From Streptococcus parasanguinis (GTDB lineage Bacteria; Bacillota; Bacilli; Lactobacillales; Streptococcaceae), in assembly GCA_018365265.1 (NCBI GenBank), contig JAGZKI010000003.1, positions 1-60,132 on the forward strand: DNA of 60,132 bases, in the 5' to 3' direction. A program made the position numbers and the translations under genes. This document shows positions 43,299 to 52,488 of the stretch, piece by piece (the stretch's first letter is position 1; each line of letters starts with the position of its first letter). The notes under the pieces were generated by a model. That model made no database searches. It was not told where the DNA came from and was given only the letters and a program-made list of their open reading frames with translations.

Positions 43299-44057
43299 CT
43301 ATCCAAATTTACCAGAGACATAGTCTTCTGTTTCTTTCTTAGCTGGGTTCAAGAACATTTCATTGGTGTCATTGTACTCAATCAAATCCCCATCCAAGAA
43401 AAAGGCTGTTTTATCGGAAATCCGACTTGCTTGTTGCATGGAGCGTGTCACCAAAAGCATGGTGTAGCGGTCTTTTAGTCCATACAAGGTTTCTTCAATC
43501 TTCCCAGCTGAAATCGGGTCTAGTGCAGAAGTTGGCTCATCCAAAAGGATAACCTTTGGACTGGTCGCAAGGACCCGCGCCACACAGACCCGTTGTTGCT
43601 GACCACCGGAAAGTCCGATCGCTGAATCATGCAGGCGATCCTTGACCTCATCCCAGATGGACGCGCGTTTCAAAGAGGTTTCAACTGCTTCATCCAAGAC
43701 AGCCTTGTCCTTGACACCATTAATCATCAATCCATAGGTCACATTATCGTAAATGGACATTGGAAAAGGATTGGGCTGTTGGAAGACCATTCCGATTTCC
43801 TTACGCAATTCGACCGTATCGGTCCGTGGTCCATAGATATTATGTCCATTGTAGAGGATGGTTCCTGTGGTGGTGACCTCATGGTTGAGGTCACCCATGC
43901 GGTTAATGGCTTTTAAAAGGGTAGATTTCCCTGATCCTGAAGGACCAATCAAGGCTGTAATCTCTTTTGGAGCAAAGTCCAAGGAGACGCTATTTAGAGC
44001 CTTCTTTTTATTGTAATAAACCGACAAGTCCTTGACTTGTAAAATTGGTTCTGTCAT
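43299..44057 (-). CDS. pstB: Phosphate ABC transporter ATPase PstB (distal copy)
   Basis: A 252-residue ATPase driving high-affinity phosphate import. Walker A is GPSGSGKST, the signature LSGGQQQRVCVARVLA and Walker B VILLDEPTSALD. The switch-region residue is VTRS where most PstB proteins have VTHS/VTHN, since the line reads MLLVTRSMQQASRIS; the paralogue at 44087 keeps VTHS. This substitution of the H-loop histidine by Arg may reduce or alter ATP hydrolysis. AAGGAAAA precedes the ATG. Confidence 0.94.
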   Translation of the reverse strand: MTEPILQVKDLSVYYNKKKALNSVSLDFAPKEITALIGPSGSGKSTLLKAINRMGDLNHEVTTTGTILYNGHNIYGPRTDTVELRKEIGMVFQQPNPFPMSIYDNVTYGLMINGVKDKAVLDEAVETSLKRASIWDEVKDRLHDSAIGLSGGQQQRVCVARVLATSPKVILLDEPTSALDPISAGKIEETLYGLKDRYTMLLVTRSMQQASRISDKTAFFLDGDLIEYNDTNEMFLNPAKKETEDYVSGKFG

Positions 44058-44086
44058 TCTATTTTCCTTTTTGTTGTCATTTTACT

Positions 44087-44890
44087 TTATCCAAAGTGAC
44101 CAGATACATAATCGTTGGTCGATTGCAATTTCGCATTTTGGAAAATATTCGAAGTCTTATCGTACTCAATGAGGTTTCCAAGGTAGAAGAAACCAGTATA
44201 ATCACTAGCACGGGCTGCTTGTTGCATGCTGTGGGTCACGATGACAATGGTATAATCTTTCTTCAACTCGAGCATGGTTTCTTCTAATTGCGCTGTCGCG
44301 ATCGGATCAAGCGCTGATGCTGGCTCATCCATGAGTAAGATATCTGGCTTCACAGAGATAGCCCGCGCGATACAAAGTCGTTGCTGTTGCCCACCTGAAA
44401 GTGTCAGGGCTGATTTATGAAGATCATCCTTAACCTGATCCCATAGAGCCGCCTGTTTCAAAGAAGTTTCGACCAATTCGTCCAAGATCTTCTTGTCTTT
44501 CACCCCAGCACGTTCATGCGGGAAGGTGATGTTTTTGTAAATCGATTTGGCAAAAGGATTGGGCCGTTGGAAAACCATCCCAATGTGCTTGCGCATTTCA
44601 TAAACATTGATATCCGGACGATTGACATCGATTCCTTCATACCAAATTTCACCCGTAACACGCGCAATATCGATGGTATCATTCATCCGGTTCAAACTAC
44701 GAAGGTAGGTTGATTTTCCAGATCCTGACGGACCGATCAAGGCTGTAATCTTATTCTTTTCAAACTGCATGTCGACGCCTTTAATGGACTCGTTCGTTCC
44801 ATAATAGACATGTAAATCTTTGGTCGATAGGACTACCTTTTCTTCAGGAAAAGTAATGATGTGTCTCTCATCCCAATTGTATTTTGACAT
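44087..44890 (-). CDS. pstB: Phosphate ABC transporter ATPase PstB (proximal copy)
   Basis: A 267-residue ATPase with Walker A GPSGSGKST, signature LSGGQQQRLCIARAIS, Walker B ILLMDEPASALD and the H-loop VTHSMQQAARAS. It sits 10 nt after pstA, with AAAGGAGAAG before its ATG. Two adjacent pstB genes are usual in streptococci; this copy retains all catalytic elements, so it can form the working dimer alone or pair with the distal copy. Confidence 0.95.
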   Translation of the reverse strand: MSKYNWDERHIITFPEEKVVLSTKDLHVYYGTNESIKGVDMQFEKNKITALIGPSGSGKSTYLRSLNRMNDTIDIARVTGEIWYEGIDVNRPDINVYEMRKHIGMVFQRPNPFAKSIYKNITFPHERAGVKDKKILDELVETSLKQAALWDQVKDDLHKSALTLSGGQQQRLCIARAISVKPDILLMDEPASALDPIATAQLEETMLELKKDYTIVIVTHSMQQAARASDYTGFFYLGNLIEYDKTSNIFQNAKLQSTNDYVSGHFG

Positions 44891-44900
44891 TTCTTCTCCT

Positions 44901-45785
44901 TTAAGCAGATGTTAGTTTTTTATGGAGGTAAGTTCCGAGTTTGCGCGCTCCAAAGTTAAAGATCAAGATAAAGATCAAAAGAACGGCGGCAGAACCGGCT
45001 GAGACTTCGATCGAATCTGGAATGGTTCCTTCACTGTTGACCTTCCAGATATGGACAGCCAAGGTTTCAGCCTGACGGAAGATCGAAATTGGACTGGTCA
45101 CACTAAAGATATTCCAGTTTGACCAATCAAGGGCTGGAGCCGATTGACCTGCAGTATAGATCAAGGCAGCAGCTTCCCCAAAGATCCGTCCTGAGGCCAA
45201 GACAACCCCAGTGATAATACTTGGAAGAGCTTCTGGTACCACGACATGGATCACAGTTTCCCAGCGAGACAAGCCCAGTGCTAGACCTGCTTCGCGCTGC
45301 GTATGGTGGACATGCTGCAAGCTATCTTCGATATTGCGGGTCATCTGTGGCAGGTTAAAGACGGTCAAGGCCAAGGCCCCTGAAATGATCGAAAATCCAT
45401 ATTTGAACTGGACAACGAAGACCAGGTAACCAAAGAGACCTACAACAACAGATGGCAAAGAAGACAAGATCTCAATACAGGTACGAACCAAATTGGTCAA
45501 GCGACCTTTTTTAGCGTACTCAGAGAGGTAAATCCCAGCTCCAAGAGAAAGTGGGAAGGAAATCACCAAGGTAATGACCAAGAGGAAGAAGGAATTATAC
45601 AATTGAATTCCGATCCCTCCTCCTGCTTGGTAAGAAGAAGATTTCCCAGTCAAGAAGTGCCAAGATACATGGGGCAAGCCACGGACCAAGATATAAAGGA
45701 TCAATGAGGCAAGAATCGCAACGATGATCCCGGAAATAGCATACAGCACTCCTGTTGCAATTTTATCCATTCGTTTAGCGTGCAT
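44901..45785 (-). CDS. pstA: Phosphate ABC transporter permease PstA
   Basis: A 294-residue inner-membrane permease with six membrane segments and an EAA-type loop near EALPSIITGVVLASGRIFGE. It partners with PstC. The start at 45785 overlaps the pstC stop by 11 nt. Located in pstS-C-A-B-B-phoU order. Confidence 0.94.
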   Translation of the reverse strand: MHAKRMDKIATGVLYAISGIIVAILASLILYILVRGLPHVSWHFLTGKSSSYQAGGGIGIQLYNSFFLLVITLVISFPLSLGAGIYLSEYAKKGRLTNLVRTCIEILSSLPSVVVGLFGYLVFVVQFKYGFSIISGALALTVFNLPQMTRNIEDSLQHVHHTQREAGLALGLSRWETVIHVVVPEALPSIITGVVLASGRIFGEAAALIYTAGQSAPALDWSNWNIFSVTSPISIFRQAETLAVHIWKVNSEGTIPDSIEVSAGSAAVLLIFILIFNFGARKLGTYLHKKLTSA

Positions 45786-46686
45786 AGTTCTTCTTACCTC
45801 TTTCTTTCGTAATCAGTTTAATCACACTGTTAAAGGCAAGACTCATGAGGAGCAATACCAAGGCGAGTGACCAAAGAACATTGTTATTGACCGTACCCAT
45901 GACGGTATTTCCGATTCCCATCGTCAAAATAGAGGTGAGGGTGGAAGCTGGTGTTGTGAGCGAGGTTGGCACCACTGCCGAGTTTCCGACCACCATCTGG
46001 ATAGCCAAGGCTTCCCCGAAGGCACGCGCCATTCCAAAGACAACCGCTGTAAAGATTCCTGAGCGGGCTGCCTTGAGCGTGACATGCCAAATGGTTTGCC
46101 AACGGGTCGCTCCCATGGCCATACTAGCTTCCCGGTAATGACGGGGTACAGCTCGGAGGCTATCGGTCGTCATAAAGGTAACAGTTGGTAGAATCATAAC
46201 AAAGAGGACAAAAACCCCGGAGAGGATCCCAAAACCAGTCCCTCCAAAGAGACTACGGGTAAAAGGGACAACGACTTGAAGACCAATGAATCCATAAACA
46301 ACTGATGGAATTCCCACCAAAAGCTCAATCGCTGGTTGCAAGAAACGAGCTCCTTTGGGAGAAACTTCTGTCATAAAAACAGCTGCTCCAATGGCAAATG
46401 GCGTTGCCAAAAGGGCAGAAAGTAAGGTTACAATAAAGGAACCTAGAATCATTGGTAGGGCTCCGAATTCCTTTGCAGCAGGATTCCAAGTACTCCCAAA
46501 TAGAAAACTAAAGATATTGACTTTATTGACAAAGAAAGTCGATAAACCTTTTTGGGCCACGAAAATCAAAATCATGGCAACGACCACGACAATCAAACTC
46601 ATACATAAAAAAGTAATGGTTTTCCCAAATTTTTCTAGGCGGGAGTTTTTTGATTTCGTCAGCATTTTTTTTGCTACTTCGTTCAT
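45775..46686 (-). CDS. pstC: Phosphate ABC transporter permease PstC
   Basis: A 303-residue permease with six membrane segments and the coupling loop TLKAARSGIFTAVVFGMARA. The N-terminal 20 residues are cytoplasmic and basic. It follows pstS by 16 nt; an AGG sequence before the ATG is weak. Confidence 0.94.
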   Translation of the reverse strand: MNEVAKKMLTKSKNSRLEKFGKTITFLCMSLIVVVVAMILIFVAQKGLSTFFVNKVNIFSFLFGSTWNPAAKEFGALPMILGSFIVTLLSALLATPFAIGAAVFMTEVSPKGARFLQPAIELLVGIPSVVYGFIGLQVVVPFTRSLFGGTGFGILSGVFVLFVMILPTVTFMTTDSLRAVPRHYREASMAMGATRWQTIWHVTLKAARSGIFTAVVFGMARAFGEALAIQMVVGNSAVVPTSLTTPASTLTSILTMGIGNTVMGTVNNNVLWSLALVLLLMSLAFNSVIKLITKERGKKNYAR

Positions 46687-46702
46687 TTTTTACCTAATTC
46701 TT

Positions 46703-47569
46703 TTATTTTTTTGTCACATTCCCTTTTAAATCACGGGTGACTTTCATATCATTGATTGGGATATAGCCCATCTTACCAACAACCTTTTGCTGAACCTCAT
46801 CGGTCATCATGTAGTCAATGAATTTTTTAGACAACTCATTGGGTTTTCCTTTGGTATACATGTGTTCATAAGACCAGATTGGCCAGTTATTGTTGACAAC
46901 ATTGGCTTTGGTTGGTTGATAGCCATTGAGCTTCATGGTTTTGACACTGCTATCCAAGTAGGTAAAGGCTAGATAAGAGATGGCTCCTGGCGTTTGAGAA
47001 ACGATGTTTTTCACCATTCCATTAGAGTCTTGCTCTTGGGCCTGCTTGGGTTGTTTGCCATCCATGATGATGGCATCAAAGACAGCACGGCTACCAGAAC
47101 CAACCGCTCGGTTCACAATCGTGATTTCAAGATCTGGACCTCCCAATTGCTTCCAGTTGGTATATTCACCCGTAAAGATCTTTCGCAATTGCTCTGTTGT
47201 CAAATTATCGATTGAGATATTTTTATTGGCAATGATGGCTGTCCCTGCTACGGCTACCTGATGGTCGACCAGACTAGAGGCATCAATCCCAGATTTTTCC
47301 TCCGCAAAAAGGTCACTATTTCCGATGTCCACAGCGCCTGATTGAACTTGTGAAAGTCCTGTACCAGAACCTCCTCCTTGAACATTTACAATCTTACCAG
47401 GATGTTCTTCAATGTAGCGATCTACTACTCCTTCAACCAAGGGTTGTAAGGCAGTCGATCCGACAGCAGTGATGGATTCTCCGCGATTGATCCAAGAAGC
47501 ACAAGCAGATAAACTTCCTGCTAATGCGATCGTCGCTAGTCCTAGGATCAGCTTTTTAGACTTTTTCAA
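46703..47569 (-). CDS. pstS: Phosphate-binding lipoprotein PstS
   Basis: A 288-residue lipoprotein that captures phosphate outside the membrane. A signal peptide ends in the lipobox LSAC with Cys23; phosphate-binding segments are VGSTALQPL, GGGSGTGLSQ and RAVGSGSRAVFD. The start is TTG at 47569, with AAGGAG 7 nt upstream; the nearby ATG is out of frame. First gene of the pst operon. Two adjoining GTGAAATA octamers lie at 47585-47600. Confidence 0.95.
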   Translation of the reverse strand: MKKSKKLILGLATIALAGSLSACASWINRGESITAVGSTALQPLVEGVVDRYIEEHPGKIVNVQGGGSGTGLSQVQSGAVDIGNSDLFAEEKSGIDASSLVDHQVAVAGTAIIANKNISIDNLTTEQLRKIFTGEYTNWKQLGGPDLEITIVNRAVGSGSRAVFDAIIMDGKQPKQAQEQDSNGMVKNIVSQTPGAISYLAFTYLDSSVKTMKLNGYQPTKANVVNNNWPIWSYEHMYTKGKPNELSKKFIDYMMTDEVQQKVVGKMGYIPINDMKVTRDLKGNVTKK

Positions 47570-47641
47570 ATCATGTCTCCTTGATATTTCACTATTTCAC
47601 TTATGATTTTGACAAGTTTTTTTCAAAAAACCTGTACTTCC

Positions 47642-47670
47642 ACTATATCATAGAACGGGTTCTTTGCCCA
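47642..47670 (-). promoter_or_regulatory. Possible pst promoter
   Basis: TGGGCA, a 17-nt spacer and TATAGT (47642-47647) on the minus strand, about 75 nt before pstS. An A/T-rich hairpin (GGTTTTTT/AAAAAACT) follows in the leader. A weak match, as expected for an activator-dependent promoter. Confidence 0.4.
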
Positions 47671-47675
47671 GCATT

Positions 47676-48980
47676 TTACCTAAAACGAAGCCCCTTTGGA
47701 TAGAAATTTTTCAGGGTCTGTCCGGTCACTTTGGCAAAGCCCAAACCATTGCCTTCAACAAGGACCTGGGACCATCCATTTGGATGCGTTTCCCTCAATT
47801 GAACCGTCTCTCCCGCCACATAATGAACAAAGTCCTCAGGCGTGATCGAAACAGTCTCTTTGACTTCACTCGGTTTCAGAGCAAGGCCAAGGGCAAAACT
47901 AGGTTCAAATCTATTTTTCTTGAAGGTCCCTAGGTGCAAACCATTTCGGGCAATTTTTACTTTGCGCAAATCTGGTAAACCAAGTGGAACCAAGTAGAGT
48001 TCATCTCCAAAGGTTTCGAGGACACCTTCTAGAGTGATCTTCAAGTGTTTCTTAGAAAACTCCTGCCACCATTTCTTTTGCTCCGCAGATAATTGGTCCT
48101 TTTTGGAAGGGATTTTGGCAGGACGATTCTCTCCTAGATAACGGAACTTAGCAACAAATTGTCCCTCCCCTTTAAAGAGATGAGGATACATGCGCGCCGT
48201 TTCTGGATAGTCAATGCCTTCTGCCATACCATTGATCTTCTCGATCGTTTCCAGCTCCAGCTCATAGTTTTCCAAAAGCCAGGATACGATTTCTTCATTT
48301 TCCTCTGGAGCCCAGGTACAGGTTGAATACACCAAGGAACCACCTGGAACCAACATCTTGAGGGCATCCTCTAGAATCTCTCTTTGAAGAAGACTACACT
48401 CTCGAGGATAATCGACAGACCAATAGTCCATGGCATCTGGTTGCTTACGAAACATCCCCTCACCTGAACACGGGGCGTCTAGTACAATCAGATCAAAAAA
48501 GCCTGAGAAAACTTTGGCCAGACGATCGGCAGACTCATTGGTTACTAGCACATTTCGCGCACCAAAGCGTTCGACATTCTCTACAAGAATTTTCGAGCGA
48601 CCCTTGTGGATTTCATTGGAGACCAAGAGTCCCTGATTGTCCAAATAAGATAAGAGTTGGGTGGTCTTACCACCAGGAGCTGCGGCTAAGTCTAAGACCT
48701 TCATCCCTGGCTTCGGCTGAGCGACTTGGGCCACTATCTGAGCTGCGGGCTCTTGCGAATAGACCAAGCCCGTTGCGTGCTCAATGGATTTTCCTGAGAC
48801 CTTTCCATAATGTCCCCAAGGGGTATTGGGAATCGGATCATCAAATGCTTTTTGAGTTTCTTTCAAAGGATTAGTCCGAAAGGCCGATACTGCTTCTTGT
48901 TCAAAGGTCGCAAAAAAAGCAGCAGCATCCTCACCTAGAAGATGCTGGTATTTTTCTTTAAAACCATTGGGAAAATTCAT
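47676..48980 (-). CDS. rsmF: rRNA (cytosine-5-)-methyltransferase, RsmF/NOL1-NOP2-Sun family
   Basis: A 434-residue SAM-dependent enzyme that makes 5-methylcytosine in rRNA. SAM binding is VLDLAAAPGGKTTQ at 95-108; the two catalytic cysteines are Cys171 in DAPCSGEG and Cys221 in STCTWAPEEN. A C-terminal RNA-binding part follows residue 290. It starts directly after the inositol-phosphatase-like stop, with AAGGGAG upstream. Which 16S position is modified cannot be told from sequence. Confidence 0.9.
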   Translation of the reverse strand: MNFPNGFKEKYQHLLGEDAAAFFATFEQEAVSAFRTNPLKETQKAFDDPIPNTPWGHYGKVSGKSIEHATGLVYSQEPAAQIVAQVAQPKPGMKVLDLAAAPGGKTTQLLSYLDNQGLLVSNEIHKGRSKILVENVERFGARNVLVTNESADRLAKVFSGFFDLIVLDAPCSGEGMFRKQPDAMDYWSVDYPRECSLLQREILEDALKMLVPGGSLVYSTCTWAPEENEEIVSWLLENYELELETIEKINGMAEGIDYPETARMYPHLFKGEGQFVAKFRYLGENRPAKIPSKKDQLSAEQKKWWQEFSKKHLKITLEGVLETFGDELYLVPLGLPDLRKVKIARNGLHLGTFKKNRFEPSFALGLALKPSEVKETVSITPEDFVHYVAGETVQLRETHPNGWSQVLVEGNGLGFAKVTGQTLKNFYPKGLRFR

Positions 48981-49751
48981 TTAACTTCTCCCTTTCTTAA
49001 GATAGGTTTGAATTTCTGTTAACTTCACTTTTGGAACCATCATAATGGGTTCCACTGACTGGTAATTAGGTTTATCTCCATTTAGATTTAAAACGGTATA
49101 GCCCAACTGTTCCCCCATGATCGCAGCTGCGGCATAATCCCAGGGCCAGATATAGCTAAAATAGGCTAGAATGCCACCTGAGAGAATTTTTGAAAAACTA
49201 ATACCGGCACTTCCGTAGACCCGAATGCCCAGGGAATCTATACCAAGATCGGCCATGCCCCAGTCATTTTTCTCAAGCATACCGACATTTGAAGCAATCA
49301 AAAGGTTTTCCAGAGGTTGGTCCACAAAGGGCGTCAGTTCAACCTCATTGCGATAAACAGGGAATTCTCCACCCCCGTAAAAAAGGTGATCCCGCATCAC
49401 ATCGTAGATCAGGCCAAACTGACCAATTCCGTCTTCAAAATAGGCCACCATCACCGCAAAATCTTCCTTTTGGGTCACAAAATTATTGGTCCCATCAATA
49501 GGATCAATCACCCAAACGGATCCTTCTGAAATCGGTGAACGAAGGCCATTTTCCTCCGCAAAAATCCGATCTTCTGGGTAGCGATGTGTGATTTTTTCAA
49601 CCAAATCCTTTTGAACCTGTTGGTCCATCTGGGTGACTAAATCTGTCGGCCCAGTCTTTTTTGAGATCATCAAGTCATCATGGAGATGAAGACGCAAGTA
49701 GTCTCCAGCCTCTAAAACGATTTGTTTGGCAAACTCTAATTTATTCTTCAA
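48981..49751 (-). CDS. Inositol monophosphatase family protein
   Basis: A 256-residue Mg-dependent phosphatase. EENG, DPIDGTNNF and WDYAAAAIM supply the metal and substrate ligands. The start is probably TTG 49751 (M-K-N-K-L-E-F), with GGAAGGA about 10 nt upstream inside the end of the UPF0223 gene; a GTG frame to 49796 lacks a site. Natural substrates in streptococci may be nucleotide or sugar phosphates. It is coupled to UPF0223 upstream and rsmF downstream. Confidence 0.86.
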   Translation of the reverse strand: MKNKLEFAKQIVLEAGDYLRLHLHDDLMISKKTGPTDLVTQMDQQVQKDLVEKITHRYPEDRIFAEENGLRSPISEGSVWVIDPIDGTNNFVTQKEDFAVMVAYFEDGIGQFGLIYDVMRDHLFYGGGEFPVYRNEVELTPFVDQPLENLLIASNVGMLEKNDWGMADLGIDSLGIRVYGSAGISFSKILSGGILAYFSYIWPWDYAAAAIMGEQLGYTVLNLNGDKPNYQSVEPIMMVPKVKLTEIQTYLKKGRS

Positions 49752-50019
49752 GAGAAAACCATCCTTCCTCTTTTTGCTTTGCAGTCTGGGTCGCACGATA
49801 GAGAGAATAACCGCTCACTTCTTCGAACTCCCGTCCAAGACGCTTTTCTTCTCCGATACTAGGTACGACCTTCTTAAAAGCGCGGTAGGCTTCCATGTAT
49901 TCTTTGGCCTCTACCTTACTTTCATAAGCTTCTTCAACTTTATTGAAAAAAGAAAGCACTGAAGCAAGCTCTTCAGTGCTCCACGATAAGTCCAGTGGGT
50001 AACTATAATTTTTTTGCAT
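49741..50019 (-). CDS. UPF0223 family protein
   Basis: A 92-residue small helical protein beginning MQKNYSYPLDLSWSTEELA and containing YRAFKKVVPSIGEEKRLGRE, which matches the UPF0223 family I know from Firmicutes. Function unknown. It lies 12 nt after spxA and overlaps the phosphatase gene by 11 nt, so the three form one transcript. Confidence 0.82.
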   Translation of the reverse strand: MQKNYSYPLDLSWSTEELASVLSFFNKVEEAYESKVEAKEYMEAYRAFKKVVPSIGEEKRLGREFEEVSGYSLYRATQTAKQKEEGWFSLEE

Positions 50020-50031
50020 TCGACATACTTC

Positions 50032-50433
50032 TTAGTTTATTTCTGCTCTTAGAGTGGCAGAGCGTAACTCTTGTTTGCGATAACTCCGTGGCAAGAAGGC
50101 CCGAATTTCATCTTCGTTAAAGCCAATCTGCATACGTTTGTTATCTAAAATAATCGGTCTCCGCAAGAGACTAGGATTTTCCTCAATCAGATGGATCAAG
50201 GCTGAGATGGATAAATCTTCAACATCAACATCCAATTTTTGAAAAATTTTTGAACGAGTTGAAATAATGTCGTCTGTTCCGTTTTCGGTCAAGGCCAATA
50301 TACTTGTCAACTCCTGTTTGCTCAAAGGACTTGTCATAATATTGTGTTCTTTAAATGGAACATCGTGCTTTTTTAACCAAGCCCGAGCTTTTCGACATGA
50401 TGTACAACTCGGTGATAAAAATAATGTAATCAT
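50032..50433 (-). CDS. spxA: Spx-type transcriptional regulator
   Basis: A 133-residue ArsC-like protein that binds the RNA polymerase alpha subunit and controls oxidative-stress genes. The redox switch Cys10/Cys13 (SPSCTSC), Gly52 (ENGTDD), needed for polymerase contact, and the RRPIILD motif at 91-97 are all present. The ATG at 50433 gives the family's normal length; the upstream GTG adds three residues. Which SpxA paralogue this is cannot be decided here. A TTGTATAAT box is at 50473-50478. Confidence 0.9.
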   Translation of the reverse strand: MITLFLSPSCTSCRKARAWLKKHDVPFKEHNIMTSPLSKQELTSILALTENGTDDIISTRSKIFQKLDVDVEDLSISALIHLIEENPSLLRRPIILDNKRMQIGFNEDEIRAFLPRSYRKQELRSATLRAEIN

Positions 50434-50472
50434 GTGGTTCACTTCTTTTTTTATATATAACTATCTGACTCT

Positions 50473-50478
50473 ATTATA
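50473..50478 (-). promoter_or_regulatory. spxA promoter
   Basis: TATAAT on the minus strand 39 nt before the start codon, preceded by TTG; weak -35. It follows the terminator and a GC-poor stretch with no gene. Confidence 0.5.
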
Positions 50479-50590
50479 CAAAAAAAATAGGTGCTTGAAA
50501 AGCGCTTTTTTGATTTCTCGACGATTTTTCTGGATTTCAGTGGAAAAAAGAAATCCCTTTCATTATTCTCAAGAAGAGGCACACAAAAAA

Positions 50591-50612
50591 GGATTAGGAA
50601 AGTTCCTAATCC
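50591..50612 (-). terminator. Terminator of truB-ribF
   Basis: GGATTAGGAA and TTCCTAATCC form a 10-bp stem with a 2-nt centre, followed on the minus strand by TTTTTTGTG. The left arm includes the ribF stop codon. Confidence 0.85.
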
Positions 50613-51526
50613 TCGTTCCAGTTTCGTGAAACTGCTTCATCTTCTTCTAGTTGCGCCACTAGTTGATCGATCCCATCGAATTTGACCATTTCTCGAATCT
50701 TATCTAACCAATGAATGGTCAGGGTATGACCATAGATATCTCCTGTAAAATCAAAGAGATTGACTTCGAAACGAAGCTCTTTCCCATCAAAGGTGACATT
50801 TTTCCCGACAGAAGCCATCCCACGGTAGGTCTGCCCTTTAAAATCGACATCGACTACATAAACCCCATCTGATGGGAGATAGGTCCGATCAATCGGTGCT
50901 AGATTGGCGGTAGGATAGCCAATGGTGCGGCCACGCGCATCCCCGTGCACGACGATTCCCCGACTGGATAAAGGGTGACCAAGTAGACGGGCAGCTTCTT
51001 TGACGCATCCTTCTAGGACAGCTTGACGAATGCGGGTCGAACTAACCTTTTCCCCCTGATCCAATACAGGAGAAATGACTTCCACTTGACCATCAAAATA
51101 AGCAGCTAAGTCAGAGGCCGTTTTCTTATCAGAGCCAAAACTATAATCAAATCCAGCAATTAAAACTCGGGCCCTCAAGGCTTTGACAAATTGATCAACA
51201 AATTCTTTGGCGGTTTTAGAAGCAAAATCGGTCGTAAAATCAATAAGGAAGAGCTCATCCACTCCTAGTTCGTTTAATTTTTGGAACCGATCCTCAGGAC
51301 TCTGCAAATGAAGTAGTAATTCTGGTTGGTAGCGAACAAAGGCTAACTTAGGAGATTCAGGGAAGGTTAACAAAGCGACCTTCAAGCCTTTTTCATCCGC
51401 TATCTGACGCGCCTTTTTAAAGAGTTCTTGATGCCCCAGATGCAGGCCATCAAAGTAGCCCAGAACCAAAACTGTCTCATTCTCCAAATGGATCTGGTTA
51501 GCAGTAGTTATCGTACGAATATTCAT
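50606..51526 (-). CDS. ribF: Bifunctional riboflavin kinase/FAD synthetase
   Basis: Converts riboflavin to FMN and FMN to FAD in the cytosol. The 306-residue protein has the adenylyltransferase motif LGYFDGLHLGHQ near residues 23-34 and the kinase motifs GRTIGYPTANL and GVYVVDVDFKG. The start MNIRTITTANQ at 51526 is preferred by family comparison, though neither it nor the ATG at 51544 has a good ribosome site; the gene is probably coupled to truB, whose stop is only 4 nt away. Confidence 0.93.
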   Translation of the reverse strand: MNIRTITTANQIHLENETVLVLGYFDGLHLGHQELFKKARQIADEKGLKVALLTFPESPKLAFVRYQPELLLHLQSPEDRFQKLNELGVDELFLIDFTTDFASKTAKEFVDQFVKALRARVLIAGFDYSFGSDKKTASDLAAYFDGQVEVISPVLDQGEKVSSTRIRQAVLEGCVKEAARLLGHPLSSRGIVVHGDARGRTIGYPTANLAPIDRTYLPSDGVYVVDVDFKGQTYRGMASVGKNVTFDGKELRFEVNLFDFTGDIYGHTLTIHWLDKIREMVKFDGIDQLVAQLEEDEAVSRNWNED

Positions 51527-51530
51527 GAAT

Positions 51531-52427
51531 TTATTGTAACACATTTTCTGTCAGAAAAACCTTGCGAGGTTTGTAAAGTTCTTCCCTTTTTTCCATAATG
51601 GCTACCAATTTCCCTTGGTAAAACGCAGCTAACTCTCTGGCTTCGCTCTCAACTGGAATAAAGCGTCCCACTTGGACTTCGCCAACCTCTTCTACTGTCA
51701 GCTCTACTTTTTCCAGATCCCCGGTGCCAATTTCAAGTGGGTGAAGGAAGCTCAAATCTCCTTGCCCTACTTTTTCAGCCACTTCTTCTAAGGTCAGGGC
51801 ATCTTCCAGTGACAAACCGGCAGCACTGGTTCGGGTCAGATGAGACATATGGGCTGCGTAGCCCAGTTTTTGACCAAGGTCCACAGACAAGGTCCGGATA
51901 TAGGTGCCCTTACTGCATTTGACCCGGAAACGAAAACGGGCTAGTCCTTCTTCATAGCTAATCTCACTGGTGCGCGTGAATTCATAAATGGTTACCTGCC
52001 GGACAGGCCGTTCCACTTCTTCTCCTGCCCGTGCATACTCATAGAGTTTACGTCCATTGACCTTGACCGCTGAATACATGGGCGGTACCTGCTCAATCTC
52101 TCCCACCATCTGGGCAATCATACGATCGACCTCTCCTGCATCTAAAGGGGCTTCCACTGGGGTCCGCTCTACGACTTCCCCACTGGCATCCTCCGTCGTG
52201 GTAGAAAATCCCAGAGTGATTTCTCCCTCATAGACCTTGCCCTCATCTTGCATGAATTCGACCATCCGGGTCGCCTTTCCAACTGCAATCGGAAGTACTC
52301 CCACCACATCTGGATCCAGCGTTCCCCCATGGCCGATCTTCTTAGTTCCTAAGATTTTTCGCAGTTTAAAGACCACATCATGTGAGGTCATGCCTGCTTC
52401 TTTTTTTACATTGATAATTCCGTCCAT
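51531..52427 (-). CDS. truB: tRNA pseudouridine(55) synthase
   Basis: Makes pseudouridine 55 in the T-loop of tRNAs. The 298-residue protein begins MDGIINVKKEAGMTSHDVV, contains the catalytic Asp38 in HGGTLDPDVVGVLP, and has VKCSKGTYIRTL and a C-terminal PUA-like region. A frame extends to an ATG at 52526, but the promoter at 52480-52488 lies within it, so the shorter start is used. First gene of truB-ribF. Confidence 0.94.
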   Translation of the reverse strand: MDGIINVKKEAGMTSHDVVFKLRKILGTKKIGHGGTLDPDVVGVLPIAVGKATRMVEFMQDEGKVYEGEITLGFSTTTEDASGEVVERTPVEAPLDAGEVDRMIAQMVGEIEQVPPMYSAVKVNGRKLYEYARAGEEVERPVRQVTIYEFTRTSEISYEEGLARFRFRVKCSKGTYIRTLSVDLGQKLGYAAHMSHLTRTSAAGLSLEDALTLEEVAEKVGQGDLSFLHPLEIGTGDLEKVELTVEEVGEVQVGRFIPVESEARELAAFYQGKLVAIMEKREELYKPRKVFLTENVLQ

Positions 52428-52479
52428 CTGATTTGCTCTTTCTAACTGTTTGTGTGACCATCCGGGCCACCGACCCTTT

Positions 52480-52488
52480 ATTATACCA
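52480..52488 (-). promoter_or_regulatory. truB promoter
   Basis: Extended -10 TGGTATAAT on the minus strand about 55 nt before the truB start. The 180-nt gap up to the divergent gene holds only these two promoters. Confidence 0.55.
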
